DNA from: an uncultured Eubacteriales bacterium
GTDB lineage: Bacteria > Bacillota > Clostridia > Christensenellales > Aristaeellaceae
Assembly: GCA_902761755.1 (NCBI GenBank)
Contig: CACWLP010000006.1
Location: forward strand, 58,431 to 122,430
Direction: 5' to 3'
DNA length: 64,000 nucleotides
A program made the translations under genes and the position numbers. Positions 16,919 through 27,862 of this stretch are shown here, one piece after another; position 1 is the stretch's first letter, and every line of letters starts with the position of its first letter. The notes under the pieces were generated by a model, which made no database searches, was not told the origin of the DNA, and saw only the letters and a program-made list of their open reading frames with translations.

Positions 16919-18229
16919 ATGATTGTGACGAAATTTGGCGGAAGTTCCCTGGCCGACGCCGGCCAGTTCAGGAAAGTAAAGCAAATCATGGAAATGGATC
17001 ACGAGCGCAAGTACGCGGTGCCCAGCGCCCCCGGCAAGCGCGGATCCGGCGACGATAAAGTAACCGATCTGCTCTACGCCTGCCATGCAGCGGCGGCGGA
17101 AGGCAAGCCTTTCAAGCATATTCTGGAGCGTATCCGCGCCCGGTTCGAGGAGATCCGCAGCGAACTTGCCCTCCAGGTGGATCTGGACGCGGAATTTGCC
17201 CGGATCGAAAAGGATATTGCTTCCGGCGCCTCCCGGGATTACGCCGCCAGCCGGGGCGAATACCTCAACGGCAAGCTGCTGGCCGCTTACCTGGAAATGC
17301 CCTTTGTGGACGCCAAAGACGCGGTGCGCTTCGACCGGGACGGGCGGCTGATGGAAGAGGAAACCAACGCGCTCCTGAGCGAAAAGCTGCACAGCCTGGC
17401 CCGGGCCGTGGTGCCCGGTTTTTACGGCGCGGATCCCGACGGCAATATCCGCACCTTCTCCCGGGGCGGCAGCGACGTTTCCGGCGCGCTGGTAGCCCGG
17501 GCGGTGAACGCCGATATTTACGAGAACTGGACCGACGTGACCGGCTTCCGCATGGCGGACCCCCGCATCGTCCCCGACGCCCAGTATATTTCCACCCTCA
17601 CCTACCGGGAGCTGCGGGAGCTCTCCTACATGGGCGCCAGCGTCCTGCACGAGGACGCCGTGTTCCCCGTGCGCAAGGCGGGCATCCCCACCAACATCCG
17701 CAACACCAACGATCCCAAGCATCCCGGCACCATGATCCGCGCCAACGCGGGCCAGGACAACGCCCACATCATCACCGGCATCGCCGGGCACAAGGGCTTT
17801 TCCATCGTATCCGTGGAAAAGGACATGATGAACGCGGAGCTGGGCTTCGGCCGCCGGGTGCTGCAGGCTTTCGAGGAATACGGCATCAGCTTTGAGCACC
17901 TGCCCACCGGCATCGACACCATGTGCGTGGTGGTGCACGAAAAAGAGCTGGCCCCCCACAAGGACGAGGTGCTCGCCCGGATTCGGGAGCTGGTCCAGCC
18001 GGACACCATCACCGTTTCCGATCATCTGGCCCTCATCGCCACCGTGGGCCGCGGCATGGTCCGCGCCTTCGGCACCGCCGCCCGGCTGTTCACCGCCATT
18101 TCCTCCCAGGGCATCTCCATCCGCACCATCGACCAGGGCTCCAGCGAGCTCAACATCATCGTGGGCGTGGACGAGGACGATTTCGAGGTCGCCGTCCGGG
18201 CCATCTACGACGCCTTCGTGCGCATGTGA
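16919..18229 (+). CDS. lysC: Aspartate kinase
   Basis: 436 aa from ATG 16919, with GAGGAG upstream. It starts with the kinase motif KFGGSSLAD and continues through the amino-acid-kinase fold (FSRGGSDVSGALVA, ENWTDVTGF, SYMGASVLHEDAVFPV). The C-terminal 130 residues form tandem ACT domains (IVSVEKDMM..., ALIATVGRGMVRAFGTAARLFTAISSQGISIRTIDQGSSELNIIVGV). It phosphorylates aspartate, the first step to lysine, threonine, methionine and diaminopimelate. The ACT pair implies allosteric amino-acid feedback. The Val-Pro-Ser-Ala-Pro-Gly segment replaces the more usual VvSApg. Monocistronic. Confidence 0.93.
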   Translation: MIVTKFGGSSLADAGQFRKVKQIMEMDHERKYAVPSAPGKRGSGDDKVTDLLYACHAAAAEGKPFKHILERIRARFEEIRSELALQVDLDAEFARIEKDIASGASRDYAASRGEYLNGKLLAAYLEMPFVDAKDAVRFDRDGRLMEEETNALLSEKLHSLARAVVPGFYGADPDGNIRTFSRGGSDVSGALVARAVNADIYENWTDVTGFRMADPRIVPDAQYISTLTYRELRELSYMGASVLHEDAVFPVRKAGIPTNIRNTNDPKHPGTMIRANAGQDNAHIITGIAGHKGFSIVSVEKDMMNAELGFGRRVLQAFEEYGISFEHLPTGIDTMCVVVHEKELAPHKDEVLARIRELVQPDTITVSDHLALIATVGRGMVRAFGTAARLFTAISSQGISIRTIDQGSSELNIIVGVDEDDFEVAVRAIYDAFVRM

Positions 18230-18250
18230 TTCCCTCTATTCGGCCCATTC

Positions 18251-18283
18251 CGGCACGGATCGCTTTGATCCGTGCCGTTTTTT
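18251..18283 (+). terminator. Terminator of aspartate kinase gene
   Basis: A perfect 11-bp stem (18251-18261 with 18267-18277) followed by TTTTTT. Confidence 0.9.
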
Positions 18284-18331
18284 GCGTCTTTTCCGTCTTT
18301 TCTATGCTCCCTGTTTTCTCTCCTCCCCGCC

Positions 18332-18360
18332 TTGACGAATTGGCATGGGATTGATATAAT
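18332..18360 (+). promoter_or_regulatory. Promoter of the 699-aa unknown gene
   Basis: TTGACG (18332-18337), 17 bp, TATAAT (18355-18360), about 50 bp before the ATG; TGGAGGGG is the ribosome site. Confidence 0.8.
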
Positions 18361-18409
18361 ATTTACATATGGGCATATCCTATTATTTTATTTATGGAGG
18401 GGTAAAACG

Positions 18410-20509
18410 ATGAACTTTCAGGGAAAAGCAGTGCTGGTTTATTTGGAGGAAGACAACATCCAGCGCGCTTACTTCCGCGTCCGGCCGCTAATGACGCAGG
18501 ACGGCCCTGTTGGGCCCATGGAAAAGGATTTTCCGGATGAGGGCTGCCTGCGCATCGTGCCGGACCGCAACGAACAGCACACCTTTAAGGACCGTATGCG
18601 CTCCCTGTGCGGGCTGTGCGTGGTGGATCTGCGCTTCTTCCAGCCCGACGCCAACAAGATCCGCACCAACAAGAACTACTCTCCCATGCGGGGCGAAATC
18701 AACCAATTCATCGTCTATTCCGACGCGGTCCGCGCCCTGCCGGAGGATCTGATCTATCAGGTGGTCACCGAAAACGAATGTGCGGAGGCGAAGACGCCTC
18801 TGGTCTTTATCCGCAGCGGCGCCAATATTCAGGGCCCCTTCCGCCGGCAGGACGGCCAGGCTGCCGGCGAAACCCGGCAGCTGCCGCCGGACAGCGCGGA
18901 GATCTTTTCCTTGCAGCTGGACGGGCAGGACCTGCTTTTCTACTGGCCTCACGCCGCGGAAGAGCCCCGCGCCGAAGCGCCCGCCGAGGCGGAAAGCGCG
19001 CCTGTGCAGCCCGCGCAGCCTGCGCAGGATGCTCCCGCGCCCGCCGCGCCCGTCAGCGCCTACGAGCAGATCCAGGCCATGGACGTGGGGGTCAGCGAAA
19101 ACGCCAATAAACTGCATGACGATCCCGCGCCGTCCCTGACGCCGCCCCCTGCCGCGAATTCCCAGCAGGACCGTCCTCTGGCCGGCACCCGGCTGTACCA
19201 GGCGCCTCAGCGCCCCGCCGCCCAGCGCCGGGCCCACAACCCCCTGATGGAGATCGTGGAGCGGGAGCGCTATGCCGGGCGGTACGAGGCCCCCGGCGCC
19301 ACCCTGCCCCAGACCGCGGAGCTCAAAAACGTGGACAACCCCGCCGATACCCTCAAGCGCGTATTGCAGAGCCTGTGGCAGACGCCGGAAACCCAGCGCC
19401 AGGCCATCGACGTGCTGCTCAGCCAGCCGGGCCTGCGCCAGTCGCTTTCCACCGCGCTGACCCACGAAACCAACGATCTGACCCTGGCCGCCATGCAAAG
19501 CCAACTGCAGGAAATGGAGGCGGAGCGCCTCATGACCTTGATGCAGCTGGACGATGCGAAAAAGAACCTCAAGGAAACCCGGGACGACGCCGTGGGCAAG
19601 CTGATGAACGCGGAGCAGAGGATGCTGGACGATCTGAAAGCCGCCCAGTCCGCCGCGCAGCAGGGCCTGGACGGCCTGAAAAAGGAGCTGGAGCCGCTCC
19701 GGGCCGAGGCGGAGGAAGCCCTTCAGAAGCTGCAGGGCGACCTGTCCGCTTCCCGCCGCCTGATCCTGCCCGCCCTGGGCCAGGACGCGGACAAGACGGA
19801 ATTGATCCGCCGCGTCAGCGACGCCTTCATCGCCGCCGGGTTCGTGCTGGAGGAGGGCGATGCGGAAGCGCTGCTCACCGCCTATGCCCTGAGCGAAGGC
19901 GATATCACCTTCTACGCCGACGCGGAGCCCGACGCCGTCCGCGCCATCCGCACCTTTGCCGCCGCCCTGGGCGTCGCGGCGGAGGACCGGGGGCCCATGG
20001 CCGAAGCCGTGATCCTGCCCGGCGGGGACGCGCCGGTGTTCCTGATGGGGTATCAGAATCACGTATCCCCGCTTCTGACCTGCTGCCTCCACGAAGGCGC
20101 CGAAGACCGGCGGGAGAATTATTTCACGCCCTCCTTCCCCTGCATTCCCGTGGCGGCGGATCTGAACGCGCTGCCCGGGGCCCTGCCGGCGTATGCGCCC
20201 GTGCGGAAAGAAGCGGTGTGCAGGGAAATGATCGCGGAAACGCCCCTGTCCGACGATACGAAAAACGTGATCCTTTCCCTGCGCCGGGCTATGCCCAAAT
20301 CCCGCCCCCTGCCGCTGGACGCGGTGGAGCAGATGTGCCGCTTCATCGCCTGCACCCAGAACACATTGAAGGGCGGCGTGGCCGAAGCCATCGACCGGGC
20401 GGTCTGCCTGTACGCCGCGCCGTACCTGGTGGGCACGGGCAAGCAGATGGAGGCAGTCAGGCCCCTGCTCTCCGCCATGCCCCGGACGTTGAAAGCCCTG
20501 AAATCCTGA
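18410..20509 (+). CDS. Large cytoplasmic protein of unknown function with central coiled coil
   Basis: 699 aa from ATG 18410, preceded by TGGAGGGG. No signal peptide or membrane segment. Residues 1-180 form a globular N-terminal part (MNFQGKAVLVYLEEDNIQRAYFRVRPLM). Residues about 183-290 are Ala/Pro/Gln-rich and probably disordered. About 357-443 is a strongly predicted coiled coil (QSQLQEMEAERLMTLMQLDDAKKNLKE, LKKELEPLRAEAEEALQKL). The last 200 residues are another globular part. I recognise no family. The mosaic (domain, disordered linker, coiled coil, domain) suggests a scaffold or DNA/RNA-associated factor, but this is only inference. One base separates it from the methyltransferase gene, so they are cotranscribed. 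Confidence 0.8.
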   Translation: MNFQGKAVLVYLEEDNIQRAYFRVRPLMTQDGPVGPMEKDFPDEGCLRIVPDRNEQHTFKDRMRSLCGLCVVDLRFFQPDANKIRTNKNYSPMRGEINQFIVYSDAVRALPEDLIYQVVTENECAEAKTPLVFIRSGANIQGPFRRQDGQAAGETRQLPPDSAEIFSLQLDGQDLLFYWPHAAEEPRAEAPAEAESAPVQPAQPAQDAPAPAAPVSAYEQIQAMDVGVSENANKLHDDPAPSLTPPPAANSQQDRPLAGTRLYQAPQRPAAQRRAHNPLMEIVERERYAGRYEAPGATLPQTAELKNVDNPADTLKRVLQSLWQTPETQRQAIDVLLSQPGLRQSLSTALTHETNDLTLAAMQSQLQEMEAERLMTLMQLDDAKKNLKETRDDAVGKLMNAEQRMLDDLKAAQSAAQQGLDGLKKELEPLRAEAEEALQKLQGDLSASRRLILPALGQDADKTELIRRVSDAFIAAGFVLEEGDAEALLTAYALSEGDITFYADAEPDAVRAIRTFAAALGVAAEDRGPMAEAVILPGGDAPVFLMGYQNHVSPLLTCCLHEGAEDRRENYFTPSFPCIPVAADLNALPGALPAYAPVRKEAVCREMIAETPLSDDTKNVILSLRRAMPKSRPLPLDAVEQMCRFIACTQNTLKGGVAEAIDRAVCLYAAPYLVGTGKQMEAVRPLLSAMPRTLKALKS

Positions 20510-20510
20510 T

Positions 20511-21308
20511 ATGTACGAAGTCATCACCAGCCTGCAGAATCCCCAGGTAAAAACCTGGCGCTCCCTGAACCGTTCCCGGAGCGCCCGGTTGGAAGCCGGC
20601 CTGTTTCTGGCCGAAGGGGAGCACATGGCGGGCGAAGCCCTGAAACAGCAGAAAGCCCAGGCGCTCTTGATCGATCAGCGCGCTCTGGACAAATACGACA
20701 TCCTGGCGGAAAATCCCCGGGGCGCTTCGGTGTATGTCCTCGCGGGCCACGTGATGGAGGCGCTCTCCGACGCCAAATCGCCCCAGGGCGTCATCGCCGT
20801 GTGCGCTTACCCCGCCCCTGCCGCGCCCTGCGGCAATCTCATCGCCGCTTTGAACGGCGTGCAGGACCCGGGCAACGTGGGCACGGTGATCCGCACCCTG
20901 GACGCCGCGGGCTTTTCCTGCCTGCTGACAGATGAAAAAACCGCGGACCCGTACGGCCCCAAGGCCCTGCGCGCCTCCATGGGCGGCGTGTTCCGGGTGC
21001 CCTGCGTGCAATGCCCGTCCCTGCCGGATACGCTGGAAGCGCTCAGGAACAGCGGCTTCGATATCCTGGCCGGGGATCTGCGGGGGGAGGATTTCTTCTC
21101 CCGGCGCAAAACCAACGACAAGGTCTGCATCGTGATCGGGAACGAAGGCCAGGGCATTTCCCCCGCCGTCATGGAAAAGGCCACGCTGCGCCTCCGGCTG
21201 CCCATTCCCGGCGGCGCGGAATCCCTGAACGCGGCGGTGGCCGCGGGCATCATGATCTACGACGTGCTGCGGGAAAAAATCAACGGATCAGATCCGTTTC
21301 GTCTATAA
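20511..21308 (+). CDS. TrmH/SpoU family RNA 2'-O-ribose methyltransferase
   Basis: 265 aa. A short N-terminal substrate-binding domain (NPQVKTWRSLNRSRSARLEAGLFLAEGEHM) precedes the SPOUT knot. Motif 1 is LNGVQDPGNVGTVIRTLDAAGF, motif 2 IVIGNEGQGIS, motif 3 LRLPIPGGAESLNAAVAAGIMIYD. This order marks SpoU enzymes such as RlmB or thiostrepton-resistance-type 23S rRNA methyltransferases. The target nucleotide cannot be inferred. It is translated directly after the 699-aa unknown. Confidence 0.92.
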   Translation: MYEVITSLQNPQVKTWRSLNRSRSARLEAGLFLAEGEHMAGEALKQQKAQALLIDQRALDKYDILAENPRGASVYVLAGHVMEALSDAKSPQGVIAVCAYPAPAAPCGNLIAALNGVQDPGNVGTVIRTLDAAGFSCLLTDEKTADPYGPKALRASMGGVFRVPCVQCPSLPDTLEALRNSGFDILAGDLRGEDFFSRRKTNDKVCIVIGNEGQGISPAVMEKATLRLRLPIPGGAESLNAAVAAGIMIYDVLREKINGSDPFRL

Positions 21309-21394
21309 ACAAAAACGCATAAATCTAAAGGGAATCCTCCCATCGTGTCGTAATCTGTATTCGTTAAACACTGTATGAAAAGGCGGTGGATGAA

Positions 21395-22417
21395 ATGAAA
21401 GCGGTATGCTTCGGTGAAATCATGCTCCGGCTCAATCCGGAAGGGTATCTGCGTTTTCCCCAGGCCAATAAGTTTGAGGCCAGCTACGGCGGCGGCGAAG
21501 CCAACGTCACGGTATCCCTGGCCAATTACGGCGATCAGGCGGCCTTCGTCACCGCCGTTCCGGCCCACGAGATCGGCCAGAACGCCGTCAACGCCCTGCG
21601 GCAGTACGGCGTGGATACCTCCATGATCCTGCGCCAGGGCCCGCGCCTGGGCATCTATTACTGCGAAAAGGGCGCGTCCCAGCGGGGCAGCAAGGTGATC
21701 TACGACCGGGCCGGCTCCTCCGTCGCCCTGTCCAAACGCGGTGATTACGACTGGGAAAAGATCTTCGACGGCGCCACCTGGTTCCACTTCACCGGCATCA
21801 CCCCCGCTCTGGGCGGCGAACTGCCGGAGATCTGCCTGGACGCGGTGAAAACCGCCAAGGCAAAGGGCCTCACCGTCAGCTGCGACCTCAATTACCGCGG
21901 CAAGCTGTGGACCCGGGAGCAGGCCGGCGAAACGATGAAAAAGCTGATGCCCTACGTGGACGTGTGCATCGCCAATGAAGAGGACGCCAAGGACGTGTTC
22001 GGCATCGCCGCGGCGAATACCGATATCAATTCCGGCAAGCTGGACCGGGACGGCTACGTTTCCGTGGCGCAGCAGCTGATGGACCGCTTCGGCTTCAAAT
22101 ATGTGGCCATCACCCTCCGGGGCAGCATCTCCGCCTCCGACAACAACTGGAGCGGCATGCTTTACGACGGAAAACAAGCCTATTTCGCCAAGAATTACCT
22201 CATCCACATAGTGGACCGGGTGGGCGGCGGCGACAGCTTCGGCGGCGGATTGATCCACGCCATCAACAAATGGCCCGGCGATCTCCAGGCTGTGATCGAA
22301 TTCGCGGTGGCGGCTTCCTGCCTCAAGCAGACCACCGAATTCGATTTTAACCTGGCCTCCGAAAAGGAAGTGCTGGCCCTGGCGGGCGGCAACGCCTCCG
22401 GCCGCGTGCAGCGGTAA
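21395..22417 (+). CDS. kdgK: PfkB-family sugar kinase, probably 2-keto-3-deoxygluconate kinase
   Basis: 340 aa from ATG 21395 (GGTGG 6 nt upstream; a GTG at 21386 is less likely). The start VCFGEIMLRLNPEGYLRF and substrate-site segment SYGGGEANVTVSLANYGDQAAFVTAVP are typical of KDG kinases. The ATP-binding/catalytic motif is RVGGGDSFGGGLIHAI, with the catalytic Asp in GGGDSFGGG. It would phosphorylate KDG from uronate breakdown to KDPG. The aldolase is not in the window, so the exact sugar is inferred. Confidence 0.85.
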   Translation: MKAVCFGEIMLRLNPEGYLRFPQANKFEASYGGGEANVTVSLANYGDQAAFVTAVPAHEIGQNAVNALRQYGVDTSMILRQGPRLGIYYCEKGASQRGSKVIYDRAGSSVALSKRGDYDWEKIFDGATWFHFTGITPALGGELPEICLDAVKTAKAKGLTVSCDLNYRGKLWTREQAGETMKKLMPYVDVCIANEEDAKDVFGIAAANTDINSGKLDRDGYVSVAQQLMDRFGFKYVAITLRGSISASDNNWSGMLYDGKQAYFAKNYLIHIVDRVGGGDSFGGGLIHAINKWPGDLQAVIEFAVAASCLKQTTEFDFNLASEKEVLALAGGNASGRVQR

Positions 22418-22436
22418 AACCGCACAGGGAATATAA

Positions 22437-22474
22437 AACAATCCGGGGAAATACCATTTTCCCCGGATTGTTTC
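22437..22474. terminator. Terminator copy 1 (kdgK side) of duplicated terminator pair A
   Basis: A 38-bp block with a stem of about 15 bp (core CCGGGGAAA/TTTTCCCCGG) ending in GTTTC. It is identical base for base to 22717-22754, and the two copies flank element A. Confidence 0.85.
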
Positions 22475-22716
22475 AGGGTGTCGACAAAGTCGACACCCTG
22501 CCATCGAAAGCCCGCTGAAGCAGGCTTTCGATGGTTCGCCCCGCGCTTTCTCATGCGAGAAGCGCGGGTTTCGGACGGCAATCCAAGGATTGCTCGTCCT
22601 CAGTCCATCTTCGTCATACTGACCGTTCCTCGGACCGGCAAACCCGGTCCTGCGGATGGTTGATGAAGGGGCCGAAGCCCCTTCATACTACCCCAAAGCA
22701 CTTTGTCGACATCCTC
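22475..22716. repeat. Multi-hairpin element A inserted between two identical terminators
   Basis: 242 bp without a plausible gene, in the 388-bp gap between convergent kdgK and clpB. Ends are inverted repeats of about 17 bp (22474-22490 and 22700-22716, core TGTCGACAAAGT). In order: a perfect 12-bp hairpin with AAA loop (22474-22500), a CCATCGAAAGCC hairpin (22501-22534), a CCCGCGCTT hairpin (about 22540-22568), a GGACG hairpin (about 22573-22599), the GGACCGG hairpin (about 22632-22650) and TGAAGGGGC with CGAA loop (22664-22685). MITE-like in form, but with far longer flanking duplication than usual target-site repeats. Confidence 0.85.
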
Positions 22717-22754
22717 AACAATCCGGGGAAATACCATTTTCCCCGGATTGTTTC
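22717..22754. terminator. Terminator copy 2 (clpB side) of duplicated terminator pair A
   Basis: Identical 38-bp copy of 22437-22474, offset by exactly 280 bp. It is the first hairpin met by leftward transcripts from clpB, so each convergent gene keeps one working copy. Confidence 0.85.
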
Positions 22755-22805
22755 GTTCAGCTTTTTTGCTGTTTTTTCAGTGTATGGCCGCGCCTGTTTT
22801 TTCGT

Positions 22806-25406
<2,601 letters not shown>

Positions 25407-25446
25407 ACGATCCCCTCCAATCGGGTAATCATTTCCGAAGGCAAAA

Positions 25447-25463
25447 GCTGACTTTCTTTGACC
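25447..25463 (-). promoter_or_regulatory. CtsR-like heat-shock operator of clpB
   Basis: On the minus strand the sequence reads GGTCAAAGAAAGTCAGC. The first heptad and central spacing match the CtsR consensus (GGTCAAA-NAN-RGTCAAA); the second half is partly degenerate. It lies ten bases downstream of the clpB -10, where binding would block transcription. No ctsR or CIRCE element is in the window. Confidence 0.6.
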
Positions 25464-25472
25464 TTCTTCTGT

Positions 25473-25500
25473 ATTTTACCACTTTTTTTTCCGCTGTCAA
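25473..25500 (-). promoter_or_regulatory. clpB promoter
   Basis: TTGACA (25495-25500) and TAAAAT (25473-25478) on the minus strand, 16-bp spacer containing a run of eight A. Confidence 0.8.
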
Positions 25501-25554
25501 GGGGTTTTCGCAACAATTTCTGCACTTTGGTGAATATCGTCGATCGGAAAATGA

Positions 25555-25583
25555 TTGTATTCAGAAAGAATTTATGTTATGAT
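25555..25583 (+). promoter_or_regulatory. Promoter of the HAD hydrolase gene
   Basis: TTGTAT (25555-25560), 17 bp, TATGAT (25578-25583), just upstream of GGAGG (25593-25597). Confidence 0.65.
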
Positions 25584-25606
25584 AGAAGATGTGGAGGTAT
25601 TTGGGG

Positions 25607-26203
25607 ATGGACGAACGTCTTTTGACGGCGGATACGATCGTATTGGACGTTGGGAATGTGCTGCTTACCTTCGATCCCCCTGCGGTGGCCGGCATTTTGC
25701 CCGAAGCATACCGCGGCAGGCTGTACGGCGCGCTGTTCGGGGAGACGCGCCTGTGGAGCAAATTCGATCTGGGGGCGGAATGCAGCGCAGCGGTCGCTCA
25801 GGAGGCTGCCCGGGCCGCGGGGCTCCCGGAGCAGAGCGCATGGGTAATGTACCTGCTTGAGCATTTTCCCGAAACCATGCTTCCCCTGCCCCTTTACGGC
25901 ATGATTCCGGAGCTGAAGGCCCTTGGAAAAAAGCTCTACGCCCTCACCAATTATCCGGAGCCGTCCTTTACCCTCACCTGCGCGCGTTTCCCTCTTTTGG
26001 ATCTTCTGGACGGCGCAGTGGTATCTTCCCGGGAAAAAACCGTGAAGCCAGATCCCGCCATCTACCGGATCCTGACCGCGCGCTATTCCCTCTCTCCCGC
26101 TTCCGCCCTGTTCATCGACGACACCGCCGCCAACGCGGACGCCGCCGCCCGGATGGGGTTCAGAACCTGGCATTACGCCGGAAACGACAGGATTTTCCAA
26201 TAA
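25607..26203 (+). CDS. HAD-superfamily hydrolase (YihX-like phosphatase)
   Basis: 198 aa; the ATG at 25607 is 9 nt after GGAGG, while an ATG at 25589 has no ribosome site. Motif I is VLDVGNVLLTF, where the second Asp of DxD is Gly, as in the YihX/HAD-IA subgroup. Motif II is YALTNYP, motif III Lys in REKTVKPDPAIY, motif IV FIDDTAANADAA. It is a cytoplasmic phosphatase of unknown substrate, possibly sugar phosphates as for YihX. Confidence 0.85.
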   Translation: MDERLLTADTIVLDVGNVLLTFDPPAVAGILPEAYRGRLYGALFGETRLWSKFDLGAECSAAVAQEAARAAGLPEQSAWVMYLLEHFPETMLPLPLYGMIPELKALGKKLYALTNYPEPSFTLTCARFPLLDLLDGAVVSSREKTVKPDPAIYRILTARYSLSPASALFIDDTAANADAAARMGFRTWHYAGNDRIFQ

Positions 26204-26293
26204 TATCCCCGATCTGCGGAACAAAACCGTCCGCCGATCCGTCTAAATAAACGGGATACCGTACAGGCACCCATTGGAAGGAAGGATGAAATC

Positions 26294-27727
26294 ATGAAGC
26301 AACGCCGTTTGCTCCTGGCCCTGATCGCGATGCTGGCGCTGTTCGCGCTGGTGCTCAGCGGCTGCTATGTCGCGCCAGACGACGTTTCCACCAGTCAGCA
26401 GACCGGGGACAACCTGAATTTCCCCACCCTCAATCCGGCCACCGCCGCGCCCACCAGCGCCCCTGCGCCCACGCAGACGCCTTCGGCGCAGCAGCTGCCC
26501 ACCAACCCCACCTCCACGCCCGACAATGTCACCGTCAACCTGCCTACGGGGGCCATCAATAACTGGACCACCATCGCCCCCCTCGCCACCCAGGCAGGCT
26601 CCACCGCCGGCCCCGTGACCCCACCGCCTACCAAAGGCCCCTCGCCCACGCCGCAGGGCTCCCTGAAGCTGGGCTCCACGGGCCAGGAAGTGCGCCAGAT
26701 CCAGCAGAAGCTGAAGGATCTGGGCTTCCTCAAGGGCAGCGTGGACGGCGATTTCGGCGAAGCCACCGAGAAGGCGGTCAAAGCCTTCCAGAAGCAGTAC
26801 GGATTGACGGTGGACGGCAAGGTGGGCCAGGAAACCCTGGCGAAGCTGGCCGGCGCCCGCGCCACGGCCAAGCCTGCCGTCACGCCCACGCCCAAGCCCT
26901 CGCCCACGCCCTCCTATGCGAATGTATACCTGCGCAAGGGCAATTCCGGCGCCCAGGTGAGGCAGCTGCAGAACCGTCTGATCACCCTGGGCTATCTCCG
27001 GGGCAAGGCCACCGGCGAATTTGACGACGCTACGGAATCCGCCGTCATCGCCTTCCAGAACCGCAACACCAGCTATGCCGACGGCGTGGCCGGCCCGGAA
27101 ACGCTGCGCGCACTGTATTCCTCCAATGCGAAAAAGACTTCTTCCCCTGCCGGCGTCATCGGCACTTCCCTGCGGGAAGGCGACGGCGGCGACGACGTGC
27201 GCCTGCTGCAGGAGCGGCTCAAGCGTCTGGGCTATTATTCCGGCAACGTGGACGGCGATTTCGGCGCCGGCACCGTGAACGCGGTCAAGGCCTTCCAGCG
27301 CCAGAACGGGCTGACGGCGGACGGCGTGGCCGGCAGCGGCACGCTGAGCCGTCTGTTCTCCTCCAGCGCGAAATCCTATACCGCGCCTTCGCCCACCCCG
27401 CGTCCCACCCCCACCAGGAAGCCCACCCCCACCCCGCGGGCCACGTCCACGCCTCTGCCTCCCAATATCTACGTGCTGGTCACGCCCGCGCCCGGCAACG
27501 ATTACGCCACCCTGCGCCGCGGCATGTACGGCACGCCCGTGCAGCAGATGCAGGAAGAGCTGAAAAAGCAGGGCTTCTACACCGGCGTGACCGACGGTTA
27601 CTTCGGCGAAGGCACGGAAAACGCCGTCAAGGCGTTCCAGCGGAGCAACGGCCTGTACGTGGACGGCGCGGCCGGCCCGGCTACGCTGCGCGTGCTCTAT
27701 GAAGGGGATTTCCCCTACGGATCCTGA
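26294..27727 (+). CDS. Lipoprotein with four peptidoglycan-binding domains
   Basis: 477 aa. Lipoprotein signal peptide with lipobox LVLSGC (Cys24). Four PG_binding_1 domains at about 125-186, 210-273, 291-355 and 405-470, each with the pattern LR.G..G..V..LQ..L..LGY..G..DG.FG..T..AV.AFQ...GL..DG..G..TL. They are separated by Thr/Pro linkers (PTPKPSPTP, PRPTPTRKPTPTP). No catalytic domain is present, so it is probably a wall-anchoring or structural protein on the outer face of the membrane. The linkers contain tandem short Pro-Thr repeats that may vary in length between strains. Confidence 0.92.
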   Translation: MKQRRLLLALIAMLALFALVLSGCYVAPDDVSTSQQTGDNLNFPTLNPATAAPTSAPAPTQTPSAQQLPTNPTSTPDNVTVNLPTGAINNWTTIAPLATQAGSTAGPVTPPPTKGPSPTPQGSLKLGSTGQEVRQIQQKLKDLGFLKGSVDGDFGEATEKAVKAFQKQYGLTVDGKVGQETLAKLAGARATAKPAVTPTPKPSPTPSYANVYLRKGNSGAQVRQLQNRLITLGYLRGKATGEFDDATESAVIAFQNRNTSYADGVAGPETLRALYSSNAKKTSSPAGVIGTSLREGDGGDDVRLLQERLKRLGYYSGNVDGDFGAGTVNAVKAFQRQNGLTADGVAGSGTLSRLFSSSAKSYTAPSPTPRPTPTRKPTPTPRATSTPLPPNIYVLVTPAPGNDYATLRRGMYGTPVQQMQEELKKQGFYTGVTDGYFGEGTENAVKAFQRSNGLYVDGAAGPATLRVLYEGDFPYGS

Positions 27728-27740
27728 TCCGGATCAGTCC

Positions 27741-27768
27741 CGGCAGGGGATTATTCCCCTGCCGTTTT
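27741..27768 (+). terminator. Terminator of the lipoprotein gene
   Basis: Stem CGGCAGGGG/CCCCTGCCG with a short AT-rich loop, followed by TTTT. Confidence 0.8.
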
Positions 27769-27771
27769 CAT

Positions 27772-27800
27772 TTGCAAGTTATTGACATATATGCTATACT
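27772..27800 (+). promoter_or_regulatory. Promoter of degV gene 1
   Basis: TTGCAA (27772-27777), 17 bp, TATACT (27795-27800). A nearby TTGACA at 27782 has no -10 at a suitable distance. Confidence 0.55.
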
Positions 27801-27862
27801 GATCCTGTTCCGCCTGATCAACCGGCATTCTCTGCATGCGGCACAGCAGAAAGGAGAGTCCT

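Noticed and set aside
22478-22663. Short open frame inside element A as a transposase remnant
   Set aside because: Its 61 residues have no transposase motif, and the frame crosses several hairpins; it is not conserved in element B.
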